Source: Anaerolineae bacterium
Lineage (GTDB): Bacteria > Chloroflexota > Anaerolineae > JADYZS01
Assembly: GCA_020853075.1 (NCBI GenBank)
Contig: JADYZS010000060.1
Span: 1 to 8,763 of the forward strand
Direction: 5' to 3'
Length of the DNA: 8,763 nucleotides
Below, piece by piece: positions 1 to 6,696 of the stretch (positions are counted from its first letter, which is position 1; every line of letters begins with the position of its first letter). The notes under the pieces were generated by a model. It was not told the DNA's origin. It did not search any database and worked only from the letters and a program-made list of their open reading frames with translations. The position numbers and the translations under genes are program-made.

Positions 1-1
1 C

Positions 2-766
2 TTACCGGCTGCTTCCTGGCTGGAGAAAGATGGCACCTTCACCAACACCGAGCGCCGCGTTCAGCTCCTGGAACCTGTCCTTCCGGCTCCGGGCGAAGCC
101 TGGCCGGATTGGCAAATCGTCAGCGCGCTGGGCCAGAAACTAGATGAAAAACTAGGACGCAGGCGCCGACCCGGCTACTGGTCATTCGCTTCCCCGGCGG
201 ATATCGCGAAGGAAGCGGCAGCGGCAACTCCTATCTATCACGGCATGTTGCACCACCGTTTGGCAGACGGCGGTTTGTGCTGGCCCTGCCCGGCAGAGGA
301 TCATCCCGGCACGCCCACGCTGCATACCAAGACGTTCACCCGCGGGCGCGGCAAGTTTCACGCGGTGGCAGCCCAGTTGCCTGCCGAGCAGCCCGATGCC
401 GAGTATCCGCTGATCCTGAGCACGGGGCGCGTCCTCTATCACTATCACACCGGCACCATGACGCGCCGCAGCGAAGGGCTCTCCTGGCGCATGCCCCGCG
501 GCTATGCCGAAATCAACGAGAAAGAGGCCGCCAGCGCGGGGATTCGGGATGGCGGCCAGGTAGTGATCCGCAGCCGCCGCGGTTCGGTGCGCACGCAGGC
601 ACGCGTGAGCCAGAACGTGCCTCCCGGTGTTGTTTTCCTATCCTTCCATTGGAAGGAGGCACCGGCCAACTTGCTGACCCACGACCATACCCTGGATCCG
701 CTTGCCAAGATTCCTGAGTACAAAGTGTGTGCGGTGCGTGTTGAGTCCATCAGGGTAAAACCGTAG
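2..766 (+). CDS. Formate dehydrogenase catalytic (alpha) subunit, C-terminal part; 5' end outside window
   Basis: The frame is open from base 2 to a TAG at 764-766, giving 254 residues of the C-terminus; the start codon lies outside the window. The fragment opens with LPAASWLEKDGTFTNTERRV, a stretch typical of the molybdopterin-binding region of FdhF/FdhA-type formate dehydrogenases. From about residue 134 to 245 it matches the molybdopterin-dinucleotide-binding C-terminal domain of the DMSO-reductase superfamily, with ILSTGR at 138-143 and the late motif DPLAKIPEYK at about 232-241. The enzyme interconverts formate and CO2 at a Mo- or W-bis-pterin centre; the N-terminal Fe-S ligands and the active-site Cys/SeCys cannot be seen here. 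A formate/nitrite transporter gene follows 58 bp downstream on the same strand, which supports formate over nitrate or another oxyanion as substrate. The gene symbol (fdhA or fdhF) cannot be decided from this end alone. Confidence 0.9.
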   Translation, partial: LPAASWLEKDGTFTNTERRVQLLEPVLPAPGEAWPDWQIVSALGQKLDEKLGRRRRPGYWSFASPADIAKEAAAATPIYHGMLHHRLADGGLCWPCPAEDHPGTPTLHTKTFTRGRGKFHAVAAQLPAEQPDAEYPLILSTGRVLYHYHTGTMTRRSEGLSWRMPRGYAEINEKEAASAGIRDGGQVVIRSRRGSVRTQARVSQNVPPGVVFLSFHWKEAPANLLTHDHTLDPLAKIPEYKVCAVRVESIRVKP

Positions 767-805
767 TGTCTGGTCCAACTCCGTAGAATCTATCTTCTCA
801 AATAC

Positions 806-813
806 AAGGAGGT
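806..813 (+). promoter_or_regulatory. Shine-Dalgarno of the FNT transporter gene
   Basis: AAGGAGGT lies 11 nt upstream of the ATG at 825 and is a near-perfect anti-16S match. It supports that ATG as the true start and lets the transporter be translated efficiently from a transcript shared with the formate dehydrogenase gene. No convincing -35/-10 pair was seen in the 58-bp gap, which fits co-transcription. Confidence 0.8.
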
Positions 814-824
814 TCACAATCTCA

Positions 825-1745
825 ATGGCTGAGGGAAACGGAGTCAGGTTTGACTTTGATGCCGTCTTGCCGCCGGAGATGGCTCACAAGGCCGAGAGCA
901 TCGGTATCCGCAAGGCCAAGATGGATTTCTGGAGCACCATCACGTTGGCGGTCCTGGCCGGCGCGTTCATCGCATTAGGAGCCATCTTTTCAACGACCGT
1001 GATGGCAGGCGCAGGTGACAAACTCACTTTCGGAGTGAGTCGCCTGTTGGGTGGGCTGGTCTTTACTGTGGGCCTCATCCTGGTCGTCGTGGCCGGCGCC
1101 GAGCTCTTCACCGGCAACAACCTGATCGTGATGGCCTGGGCAGGGGGCAAAGTCTCTACTTCTGCCCTCTTGCGGAATTGGGCCCACGTTTATTTGGGTA
1201 ATTTCATCGGCTCCGTCGCGACGGCGGTGATCCTCTTCCTGGGCAAGCAGTACACCTTCGGCAACGGAGCCGTCGGTCTGAACGCCCTCAACATCGCTAA
1301 CACGAAGACAGGGCTTGGATTCGTGCAGGCGCTGGCGTTGGGGGTCATGTGCAACGCGCTGGTATGCGTGGCGGTCTGGCTCTGCTTCAGCGCGCGCAGC
1401 ACGACGGATAAAATCCTATCCATTATCCCACCTATCAGTGCTTTCGTGGCGGCCGGTTTTGAGCACAGCATCGCCAATATGTATTTCATCCCCATCGGCC
1501 TGTTCATCAAACAGTGGGGAGACCCGCGTTTCTTCCAGGCTATCGGCAAGACCGCGGCCGATTTCCCCAACGTCACCTGGTACAACTTCTTCGTTGGCAA
1601 CCTGCTCCCCGTGACCATCGGCAACATCATCGGTGGTGCGGTCATGGTGGGTCTGGTCTATTGGTTCGTCTATCTGCGGCCCCACGGTGTTGCCCCCGCT
1701 CTATCGCAACCGAAGGCCACGGAAGCCGCAGCCGGGCCGCGCTGA
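825..1745 (+). CDS. focA: Formate/nitrite transporter (FocA/FNT family)
   Basis: This 306-residue integral membrane protein is slightly longer than E. coli FocA (about 285 residues). It has six predicted transmembrane stretches, near residues 37-60, 73-98, 115-140, 167-190, 200-228 and 254-284. FNT hallmarks are present: AGAELFTGNN at 90-99 with the conserved pore-loop Thr96, Lys161 in the position of the conserved FNT lysine, GVMCNALVC at 173-181, FEHSIANM at 212-219 with the central pore His214, and NLLPVTIGNIIGG at 259-271. FNT proteins are pentameric channels that pass formate, nitrite or hydrosulfide, using the central His for proton-coupled transfer. The upstream formate dehydrogenase gene makes formate the likely substrate. 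The ATG is chosen for its strong Shine-Dalgarno. The C-terminal tail (about 285-306) is Ala/Pro-rich and probably disordered. The symbol follows family membership; nitrite or HS- specificity cannot be excluded. Confidence 0.93.
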   Translation: MAEGNGVRFDFDAVLPPEMAHKAESIGIRKAKMDFWSTITLAVLAGAFIALGAIFSTTVMAGAGDKLTFGVSRLLGGLVFTVGLILVVVAGAELFTGNNLIVMAWAGGKVSTSALLRNWAHVYLGNFIGSVATAVILFLGKQYTFGNGAVGLNALNIANTKTGLGFVQALALGVMCNALVCVAVWLCFSARSTTDKILSIIPPISAFVAAGFEHSIANMYFIPIGLFIKQWGDPRFFQAIGKTAADFPNVTWYNFFVGNLLPVTIGNIIGGAVMVGLVYWFVYLRPHGVAPALSQPKATEAAAGPR

Positions 1746-1747
1746 AA

Positions 1748-1760
1748 GAGGCGGAGCCTC
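1748..1760 (+). other. Small hairpin directly after the focA stop codon
   Basis: GAGGC-GGA-GCCTC forms a 5-bp stem with a 3-nt loop, starting 2 nt after the TGA of the transporter gene. There is no T-run after it, so it is not a canonical intrinsic terminator; it could slow 3' exonuclease decay. It is short enough to be chance in GC-rich DNA. Confidence 0.35.
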
Positions 1761-1821
1761 GTTCCACCCCTACCCCCCTCTCTCCGCTGAAGGGCAGACA
1801 GTGTTTGCTTTGATGGGAGCG

Positions 1822-1866
1822 GCGGGGGCGAAGCCCCCGCTAAAGGGTGTGGGGATGTGCCCCACA
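1822..1866 (+). terminator. Two tandem hairpins downstream of focA, possible transcript end
   Basis: The first hairpin is GCGGGGGC-GAA-GCCCCCGC (1822-1840, 8-bp perfect stem, 3-nt loop). The second is TGTGGGG-ATGTG-CCCCACA (1848-1866, 7-bp perfect stem). They are 7 nt apart and lie 76 nt past the transporter stop codon. Neither is followed by a T-tract, so calling this a terminator is inference. The position between convergent genes and the strength of the stems fit a structured transcript end or a repeat-derived element. Confidence 0.45.
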
Positions 1867-1868
1867 TG

Positions 1869-1986
1869 ACCTCTCTTCACCCCCAACCCCCTCCTCTCCC
1901 CGATTCGGGTGGTGGGAAGCCCGCAAAGTCCCGCTCTGCGGGATGAGTACAGGAGAGGAGGGGGAACGAAGAGGGAGAAGAGAGGT
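1869..1986. repeat. MITE-like nested palindromic element between convergent genes
   Basis: The outer arms ACCTCTCTTC (1869-1878) and GAAGAGAGGT (1977-1986) are perfect 10-bp inverted repeats. The inner arms CCCCCTCCTCTCC (1887-1899) and GGAGAGGAGGGGG (1952-1964) are perfect 13-bp inverted repeats. At the centre sits TCCCGC-TCT-GCGGGA (1929-1943). The whole can fold into one long interrupted hairpin on either strand. No transposase or clear target-site duplication was seen. The polypyrimidine arm resembles the palindrome at 8602-8630, which suggests a dispersed family. It may also act as a bidirectional terminator between focA and the large exoprotein gene. Confidence 0.6.
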
Positions 1987-2010
1987 TATCGTTCATACGA
2001 ACAGAGAGCG

Positions 2011-5000
2011 TCACCGATACGTCTTCTGGACTAAGGGCATATAGATCGTACTCCCTGCCTGCAAGCGGATGGTCTTGCGGTCGTCGTGCACCGTCCGGTA
2101 GCCTCCACCTTCTGCGACCAGGAGTTCGGCGCGCACCTCCACGTCGCTGGCGAACACGCCGCTGGTAAAGGTGGCCGAGAACTGGCCGTTGGCGTCCGTC
2201 GTGCCGCTGATCACCTCACCCCCGTTGATCGTGCCTACCTGCCCATCCCCCACGACGCCGATGCGCACCATCTGACCGGCGAAGGGAGTATCCCAGCGGT
2301 CGCGCACTGTGGCGACGAGCGTCGCGGTGGATTGCCCGTCGGCAGGGAGCGTATCGGGCGAGACCGACAGGGCGATCTGGTTCGGCTCGGGCGTGCCAAC
2401 TTGCATCGTAGTGGTTGCGACCACATTATTGGTGGACCTCGCGGTCACCACGACGTCGCCCAGCGTCGCGCCGCTGGTGTAGGTCACGATTAACGTACCA
2501 TTCCGGGTAACGCCCGTTCCCGGTGTGACAGTACCTGATGATGGCGTAAACTGTATGTTCAGGCCATCCGCCACGCCAACATTTTGGTCATCCAGCACGA
2601 CAACCTCCAGCGTGGTGGTGTCACCATTGGGACGCAGGAAGTTTGCCGGGTTGTGGATGAGGATCTGAGCAGGCAAACGGCGGCGCGTCACCCGCGCGCT
2701 GGCGTTGTCGCTCATGCTTCCCTTCTCATTCTCTACCGCAGCCAGGGTCACGAGGCCTGTTGTGCCGCTGGGCTCGTTGCCGCCCTGTCCCAGGGTGACC
2801 GCGACGTTGATGTTGGTGCTGGTGTGGGGTGCCAGGCAGATGCTTGTAGCCGAGGCGACGACACTCCAGCCTTGGGGGCCTTGCGCGACCAGGTCGTAAC
2901 AGTGGTTGAACGAGTCGCCGTTTTCCACCTGGAACGTCAGATTGCTGCCAGAGCCCATGTCCACCGCGTTGGCCGGCGCGGTGACTTTGAGCGGTTGGAA
3001 GGAATAAGGCCGTGGGTCGCTGCGGATGAAATTGACGCCGCCGAGCGTGCCGCTGACCCACAGGTAGCCGGTGCCCGCGCCGGGCGTGTAGGGATCGGAA
3101 CCGAAGATGCCGTCCCCTGCCTTCTCATCTTCGTGCGTACCGTCGTCGTAGAGCGAGAAGGCTGCACCAAAGGGCATACCGTTCGGGCGTCGGAACCAGG
3201 CCGACATCATATTGCCGTCCACGGCCTCGCCCATATTAACCAGGAGGCGCGCCCCAGCAAGGGACGAGAGGCCGTATCTACCGACGCCTTTTACAGCCAG
3301 CCTCCCCGCCGCCATGGCGCTGACGGTGAAGGTGCTGGTGCCGAACCCGCCCGCGTTCACCGTCGCCGTCCATACGCCAGTGCGCCCGTTCACGTTGGAC
3401 TGTACGTATTGCACCCGTCCCAGATTCAAGCAATAGACGCCCGGGTCGGTGCAATTGATGACGCTGCCGCTGGGGTCGCGCACCACCATCGGGCTAAAAG
3501 AGCCGCTGTAACCCGTCTGCAGGAACGCAACGCCCTGCATCAGGCTGTCCACCGCGATAGTATAAGTCTTGCTGGGCTGGGGCGGCGCGGGGAGGAATTT
3601 GTACCCTTGTCCTGCCACCGCGCCGTTGGTGTCGTTGTAACTGATCTGGATGGCGTTTTGGCCTGCGGCATCTTCCAGGCCGACGGTCGCGCTTCCTGCT
3701 CCGCCGGGCACGTCCTTGTACTGGTAGCGTATCTCACCTGTCGCCAGGTTGAGGAGGATCTGGAAGGTGACAAATTTACCGTCTATGGCCTTGTTGAATC
3801 CCTGGTACTGGATGGCGAACCAGTCGCCCTGTTGCTTGGTGTAGATGCCGCCGTACCAGACAGCCTGGGGGGATAGGGTTGTCTTAGGTGGAATCGGCAC
3901 GGAGAGGTCATCCCAGAAGGGATAGGCGGCGTTGTTGGGCAGAGCGGGATTCGGCAAGGCTGTGTTGTTGAGCACCTTGCTGCCATAAGGGCCAAAGACC
4001 ACGAAACCGTCCTGATAGACCTGCACCGTGTTGTACGGGCCAGTGGCAAAGAGAGGGAACGATTGAGGCAGCGGAACGTTTATGAAGCCTTCGGCGGGTA
4101 TGGACGGTTGCGAGGTGCCGCCCGTTGTGGCGTCTATCCACTGGTATTCATACGATGCCAGAGTTTCGTAACGATAGGTCGGCACGTTGCTGACGTAGTC
4201 ACTCCAACGTCCGGCCCCGGCACTGTGGCTCATCTGCGCCCGCAGGATTTCGCCCGCGAACTGGGCTTGGGCCGGATCCACGAACAGGAATTGGCCGCCG
4301 CTGGCGATGGCGACGAGGAGATAGGGCACCACGCCGCCCGGCGTCGGGTCGGCGGCCAGACCCAGGTAGGACTGTGCCATGCCTCGCAGCAAACGGGTAG
4401 CCTCTTGCGTCTCCCTGGTCTCAGCCGGCGCGGCCCCCTGCGCCGCGACCGGGCAGACACCCATCAGCGCAAAGGACGCGCGTATCTGGTGATCTTGCAG
4501 AATCCGTTTCATCCCCTCCACGCTGGGCGCGCCGGTATTGGTGTCGCCGTCGGTCAGGAGCCAGGCGTCTCCCCGATACTTACCCTGTACGGCCTGTGCC
4601 AACGCTTTGAACGCATCCACCCGGCACACCGTGTCGGGGCCGCCCACGGTGGAGAGGCCGGCTACCACGGGCGAGATGTCTTCCGGGTAGAAGCGACCCT
4701 CCAACCGGGTCTGATTGCTACTGGCGGTATTGTTGAAGGTCTGCAATTCAAACTCGGTGCCTTCGGGGATCTGGCTCAGGTCATTGACGGTCTCATCCAG
4801 AACCGTCTTTACGCCGGTGAACTTGGGCCCGGCCATGCTGGCGCTGTTGTCCACCACAAAGACGAGTTCCTTCCACCACTCTTCTGAACCTGGTACGGCG
4901 ACATTCGCAGCAACCGAGACGCCGGGTGCAGCGTTCCCAGTGGGCGCGGTTGCCTGTTGCGCCAGCAACGTCCTGATTTCTGTCTTGCCGACGTTCTGCA

Positions 5001-6576
5001 CAATCGCCGCCGCGGTATCTCTATCAGCCGGTTTGCCGGTCCGTACCCAGGCGCGTTCGTACTCATCCCAGTTGCAGTTGTCTGCATCTACGAACTCTTC
5101 GCTGATAAACACATTCTGAATCACGCCGTGTCCCCAGCTCACCCGATCCTGACCATCGCTTGCGGTGTCTCTAAGGTCCCACAGCGCAGCGGCAACCGCG
5201 GCTTCATGGTAAATATCACGCCGGGTTGGTTGCATAACATCCCAAGTTTCAAAGTCAACACCACCCGCGCCACCAGCCCCATTGACGTCAATGTACCACT
5301 GGGCGAAAGGGTCGCCGCGCGCGGCACGTACCGCGCTCTGAAAATAGTCGGGATACCCTTCGCCCCAGGCGAGTTCCTCATTGTATGTGTCGGTGAAGTT
5401 GTGACTACCGCCTGGGTTCTCATCGCAGCCGTAAAAGTCATCAAGAAAGTGCATAAACTCGTGCATGATGACGGTATCATCCCACGCATCTGGGTCCGCC
5501 GCGGCATCCGCTATGATTATCTCATTCCAGATAGTATACTTAGAGGTCGTTTTACCCTTTCCTGGCTCCCATTGTGCGTCAACCTGTCTGGCATACAAAT
5601 TACCCTGTGTCCAGAGCCTCTTAGCCTCGCGCAGCGCATCCAGGATATTCATGACCGCGCTCTGGCTTTCATCCAGGTCAATGAAGAACGTGACGGTTCC
5701 GCCATCGGAGTCTTTGGTGCCGGTGTTAAACTCGTACGTTTCCTCAAGCCAGGAGATGTCCTCTACCTCCGCGACGCCCGGAATCTCGGCGCGCAACCGC
5801 ATGTAGATTTCCAGCGTGTCGTTGAACAGACCATCATCATCGCAGAAGTGGAACGCGAAGGAGCCATCCGATGCCAGTCGTTGTTTTCCATACGAGTCGT
5901 CAAATACATCGTCCTCCTCCCGAACCTCTATGATCGCATCTTGCACAGGAACTCGCACGTTTGCACTGTAACCCGAAGTGGTCACCGGCTTATCAATCCG
6001 CGTCACAATCCCTACCACGTCAAAGCAGGGATCGTTGGTCGCGCGGGGCGCGGACGTACTAGGGGCAGTGGTCGTTCTGGCAGGCATGATGGAGCGCATC
6101 GGGCTGCGGGCGTTGGGGTCCTGCTCAGAAATCCTGGACGTTCCAGGGGAGACGGTGACAAAGAGGACGCCGGCCGCGGCAAACCGCGCGCTCGTCCCCC
6201 AATGGTATGCGGCCTCCGCGGCAATCTTGTAAGTTCCTGCCTTGGGGAAGCGCACCTCTCGCCGGACGGTTACCGTCTGGCCGGATGCCACTGCACCTAA
6301 ACTCTGAGTAGGCTCCCCCAGCAGCTCCACGCCTTCCGGGATAACCCAACGCACCGTCAAGTCCGGCGCGTCGGCCAGGGGCGTGGCGGTGAAAGTGAGC
6401 AGCGTCGTGCCGCCGGGCGCGGGCGCGCCATCGGCCTGCAACGTCACCGTAATGCCATCCTCGTGGCCGCCCGCATGGTTCACGATGGGAACCGCCTGCG
6501 CGCTGCCACGGGCGGACATCCCCGACGAAGACAAAACGAAACCAACAATGAGAATGAAACGAACGATACGAGACAT
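2011..6576 (-). CDS. Large secreted mosaic protein: HExxH metallopeptidase-like domain, VWA domain, Big-1-type Ig repeats
   Basis: 1521 residues. An N-terminal signal peptide (about 1-28) has a hydrophobic core at 4-17 and a likely cleavage after AQA (26-28). A beta-sandwich at about 40-143 is followed by a Thr/Pro/Ala linker (144-180) and a second beta domain (about 184-300). Residues about 305-500 look like a zinc metallopeptidase: HEFMH at 372-376, then ELAWGEGYPDYF (401-412), where Glu406 is the candidate third ligand, and AAALWDLRD at 462-470. A VWA domain covers about 569-783, with MIDAS residues D576-x-S578-x-S580, Thr649 and Asp676. Residues 838-996 resemble a nidogen-like beta domain (VYQDGFVVFG, YPFWDDLSV, GLEDAAGQ). 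LYDDGTHEDEKAGDG at 1142-1156 looks like an Asp-rich, possibly Ca-binding loop. About 1196-1300 resembles a CARDB/NEW3-type domain; 1303-1393 and 1399-1507 are two Big-1-like Ig domains. The tail is IYMPLVQKTYR. The ATG has AGGAGG 7 nt upstream. The exact role, protease or adhesin, is unknown. Confidence 0.92.
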   Translation of the reverse strand: MSRIVRFILIVGFVLSSSGMSARGSAQAVPIVNHAGGHEDGITVTLQADGAPAPGGTTLLTFTATPLADAPDLTVRWVIPEGVELLGEPTQSLGAVASGQTVTVRREVRFPKAGTYKIAAEAAYHWGTSARFAAAGVLFVTVSPGTSRISEQDPNARSPMRSIMPARTTTAPSTSAPRATNDPCFDVVGIVTRIDKPVTTSGYSANVRVPVQDAIIEVREEDDVFDDSYGKQRLASDGSFAFHFCDDDGLFNDTLEIYMRLRAEIPGVAEVEDISWLEETYEFNTGTKDSDGGTVTFFIDLDESQSAVMNILDALREAKRLWTQGNLYARQVDAQWEPGKGKTTSKYTIWNEIIIADAAADPDAWDDTVIMHEFMHFLDDFYGCDENPGGSHNFTDTYNEELAWGEGYPDYFQSAVRAARGDPFAQWYIDVNGAGGAGGVDFETWDVMQPTRRDIYHEAAVAAALWDLRDTASDGQDRVSWGHGVIQNVFISEEFVDADNCNWDEYERAWVRTGKPADRDTAAAIVQNVGKTEIRTLLAQQATAPTGNAAPGVSVAANVAVPGSEEWWKELVFVVDNSASMAGPKFTGVKTVLDETVNDLSQIPEGTEFELQTFNNTASSNQTRLEGRFYPEDISPVVAGLSTVGGPDTVCRVDAFKALAQAVQGKYRGDAWLLTDGDTNTGAPSVEGMKRILQDHQIRASFALMGVCPVAAQGAAPAETRETQEATRLLRGMAQSYLGLAADPTPGGVVPYLLVAIASGGQFLFVDPAQAQFAGEILRAQMSHSAGAGRWSDYVSNVPTYRYETLASYEYQWIDATTGGTSQPSIPAEGFINVPLPQSFPLFATGPYNTVQVYQDGFVVFGPYGSKVLNNTALPNPALPNNAAYPFWDDLSVPIPPKTTLSPQAVWYGGIYTKQQGDWFAIQYQGFNKAIDGKFVTFQILLNLATGEIRYQYKDVPGGAGSATVGLEDAAGQNAIQISYNDTNGAVAGQGYKFLPAPPQPSKTYTIAVDSLMQGVAFLQTGYSGSFSPMVVRDPSGSVINCTDPGVYCLNLGRVQYVQSNVNGRTGVWTATVNAGGFGTSTFTVSAMAAGRLAVKGVGRYGLSSLAGARLLVNMGEAVDGNMMSAWFRRPNGMPFGAAFSLYDDGTHEDEKAGDGIFGSDPYTPGAGTGYLWVSGTLGGVNFIRSDPRPYSFQPLKVTAPANAVDMGSGSNLTFQVENGDSFNHCYDLVAQGPQGWSVVASATSICLAPHTSTNINVAVTLGQGGNEPSGTTGLVTLAAVENEKGSMSDNASARVTRRRLPAQILIHNPANFLRPNGDTTTLEVVVLDDQNVGVADGLNIQFTPSSGTVTPGTGVTRNGTLIVTYTSGATLGDVVVTARSTNNVVATTTMQVGTPEPNQIALSVSPDTLPADGQSTATLVATVRDRWDTPFAGQMVRIGVVGDGQVGTINGGEVISGTTDANGQFSATFTSGVFASDVEVRAELLVAEGGGYRTVHDDRKTIRLQAGSTIYMPLVQKTYR

Positions 6577-6583
6577 GCGACTT

Positions 6584-6589
6584 CCTCCT
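6584..6589 (-). promoter_or_regulatory. Shine-Dalgarno of the large exoprotein gene
   Basis: On the minus strand this reads AGGAGG (within AGGAGGAAG), 7 nt before the ATG at 6576. It fixes the start, and the N-terminus so defined is a well-formed signal peptide. Confidence 0.8.
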
Positions 6590-6622
6590 GATGGGTGTCA
6601 GAGCGGGTTGGGCGACCCACTT

Positions 6623-6639
6623 GGCCTCAAAACGAGGCC
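6623..6639 (-). other. Hairpin in the predicted leader of the large exoprotein gene
   Basis: GGCCTC (6623-6628) and GAGGCC (6634-6639) form a perfect 6-bp stem with a 5-nt loop, reading GTTTT on the minus strand. It lies between the predicted promoter and the ribosome binding site, so it would sit in the 5' untranslated leader. It could equally act on readthrough transcripts from the LRR gene. No T-run follows on the minus strand, so a standard terminator is not supported. Confidence 0.4.
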
Positions 6640-6667
6640 CACCCGTCTTCTCTTGGCTGAGGTGGGG

Positions 6668-6696
6668 ATTATACACCCACTTTCAGCGAATGACCA
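6668..6696 (-). promoter_or_regulatory. Predicted sigma-70-type promoter of the large exoprotein gene
   Basis: On the minus strand, TGGTCA (6691-6696, 4 of 6 to the -35 consensus) and a perfect TATAAT (6668-6673) are separated by 17 bp. The -35 box overlaps the last codons of the upstream LRR gene. Transcription would start near 6660, giving a leader of about 85 nt that contains the 6623-6639 hairpin. A perfect -10 at ideal spacing is unlikely by chance in GC-rich DNA, but there is no direct evidence. Confidence 0.55.

Noticed and set aside
1991..2002. GTTC-ATAC-GAAC mini-palindrome just before the exoprotein stop codon
   Set aside because: A 4-bp stem is too short to separate from chance, and nothing in the context supports a function.
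1847..2044. 65-residue plus-strand frame in the convergent intergenic region
   Set aside because: It runs through the palindromic element, has no ribosome binding site and gives a nonsensical composition.
2011..2100. LPXTG, PEP-CTERM or transmembrane anchor at the C-terminus of the exoprotein
   Set aside because: No LPXTG-like box, no terminal hydrophobic helix of sufficient length and no PEP motif; only the short IYMPLVQKTYR tail is present.
2584..3876. 430-residue plus-strand open frame antisense to the Ig-like and nidogen-like part of the exoprotein gene
   Set aside because: Ala/Arg/His-rich composition, no domain and complete overlap with a well-supported gene point to a shadow frame.
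4957..6300. 447-residue open frame on the plus strand antisense to the exoprotein gene
   Set aside because: It lies wholly inside a minus-strand gene with clear domains. Its product is low-complexity, Arg/Val-rich and without recognisable motifs, and there is no supporting ribosome binding site; a GC-driven shadow.
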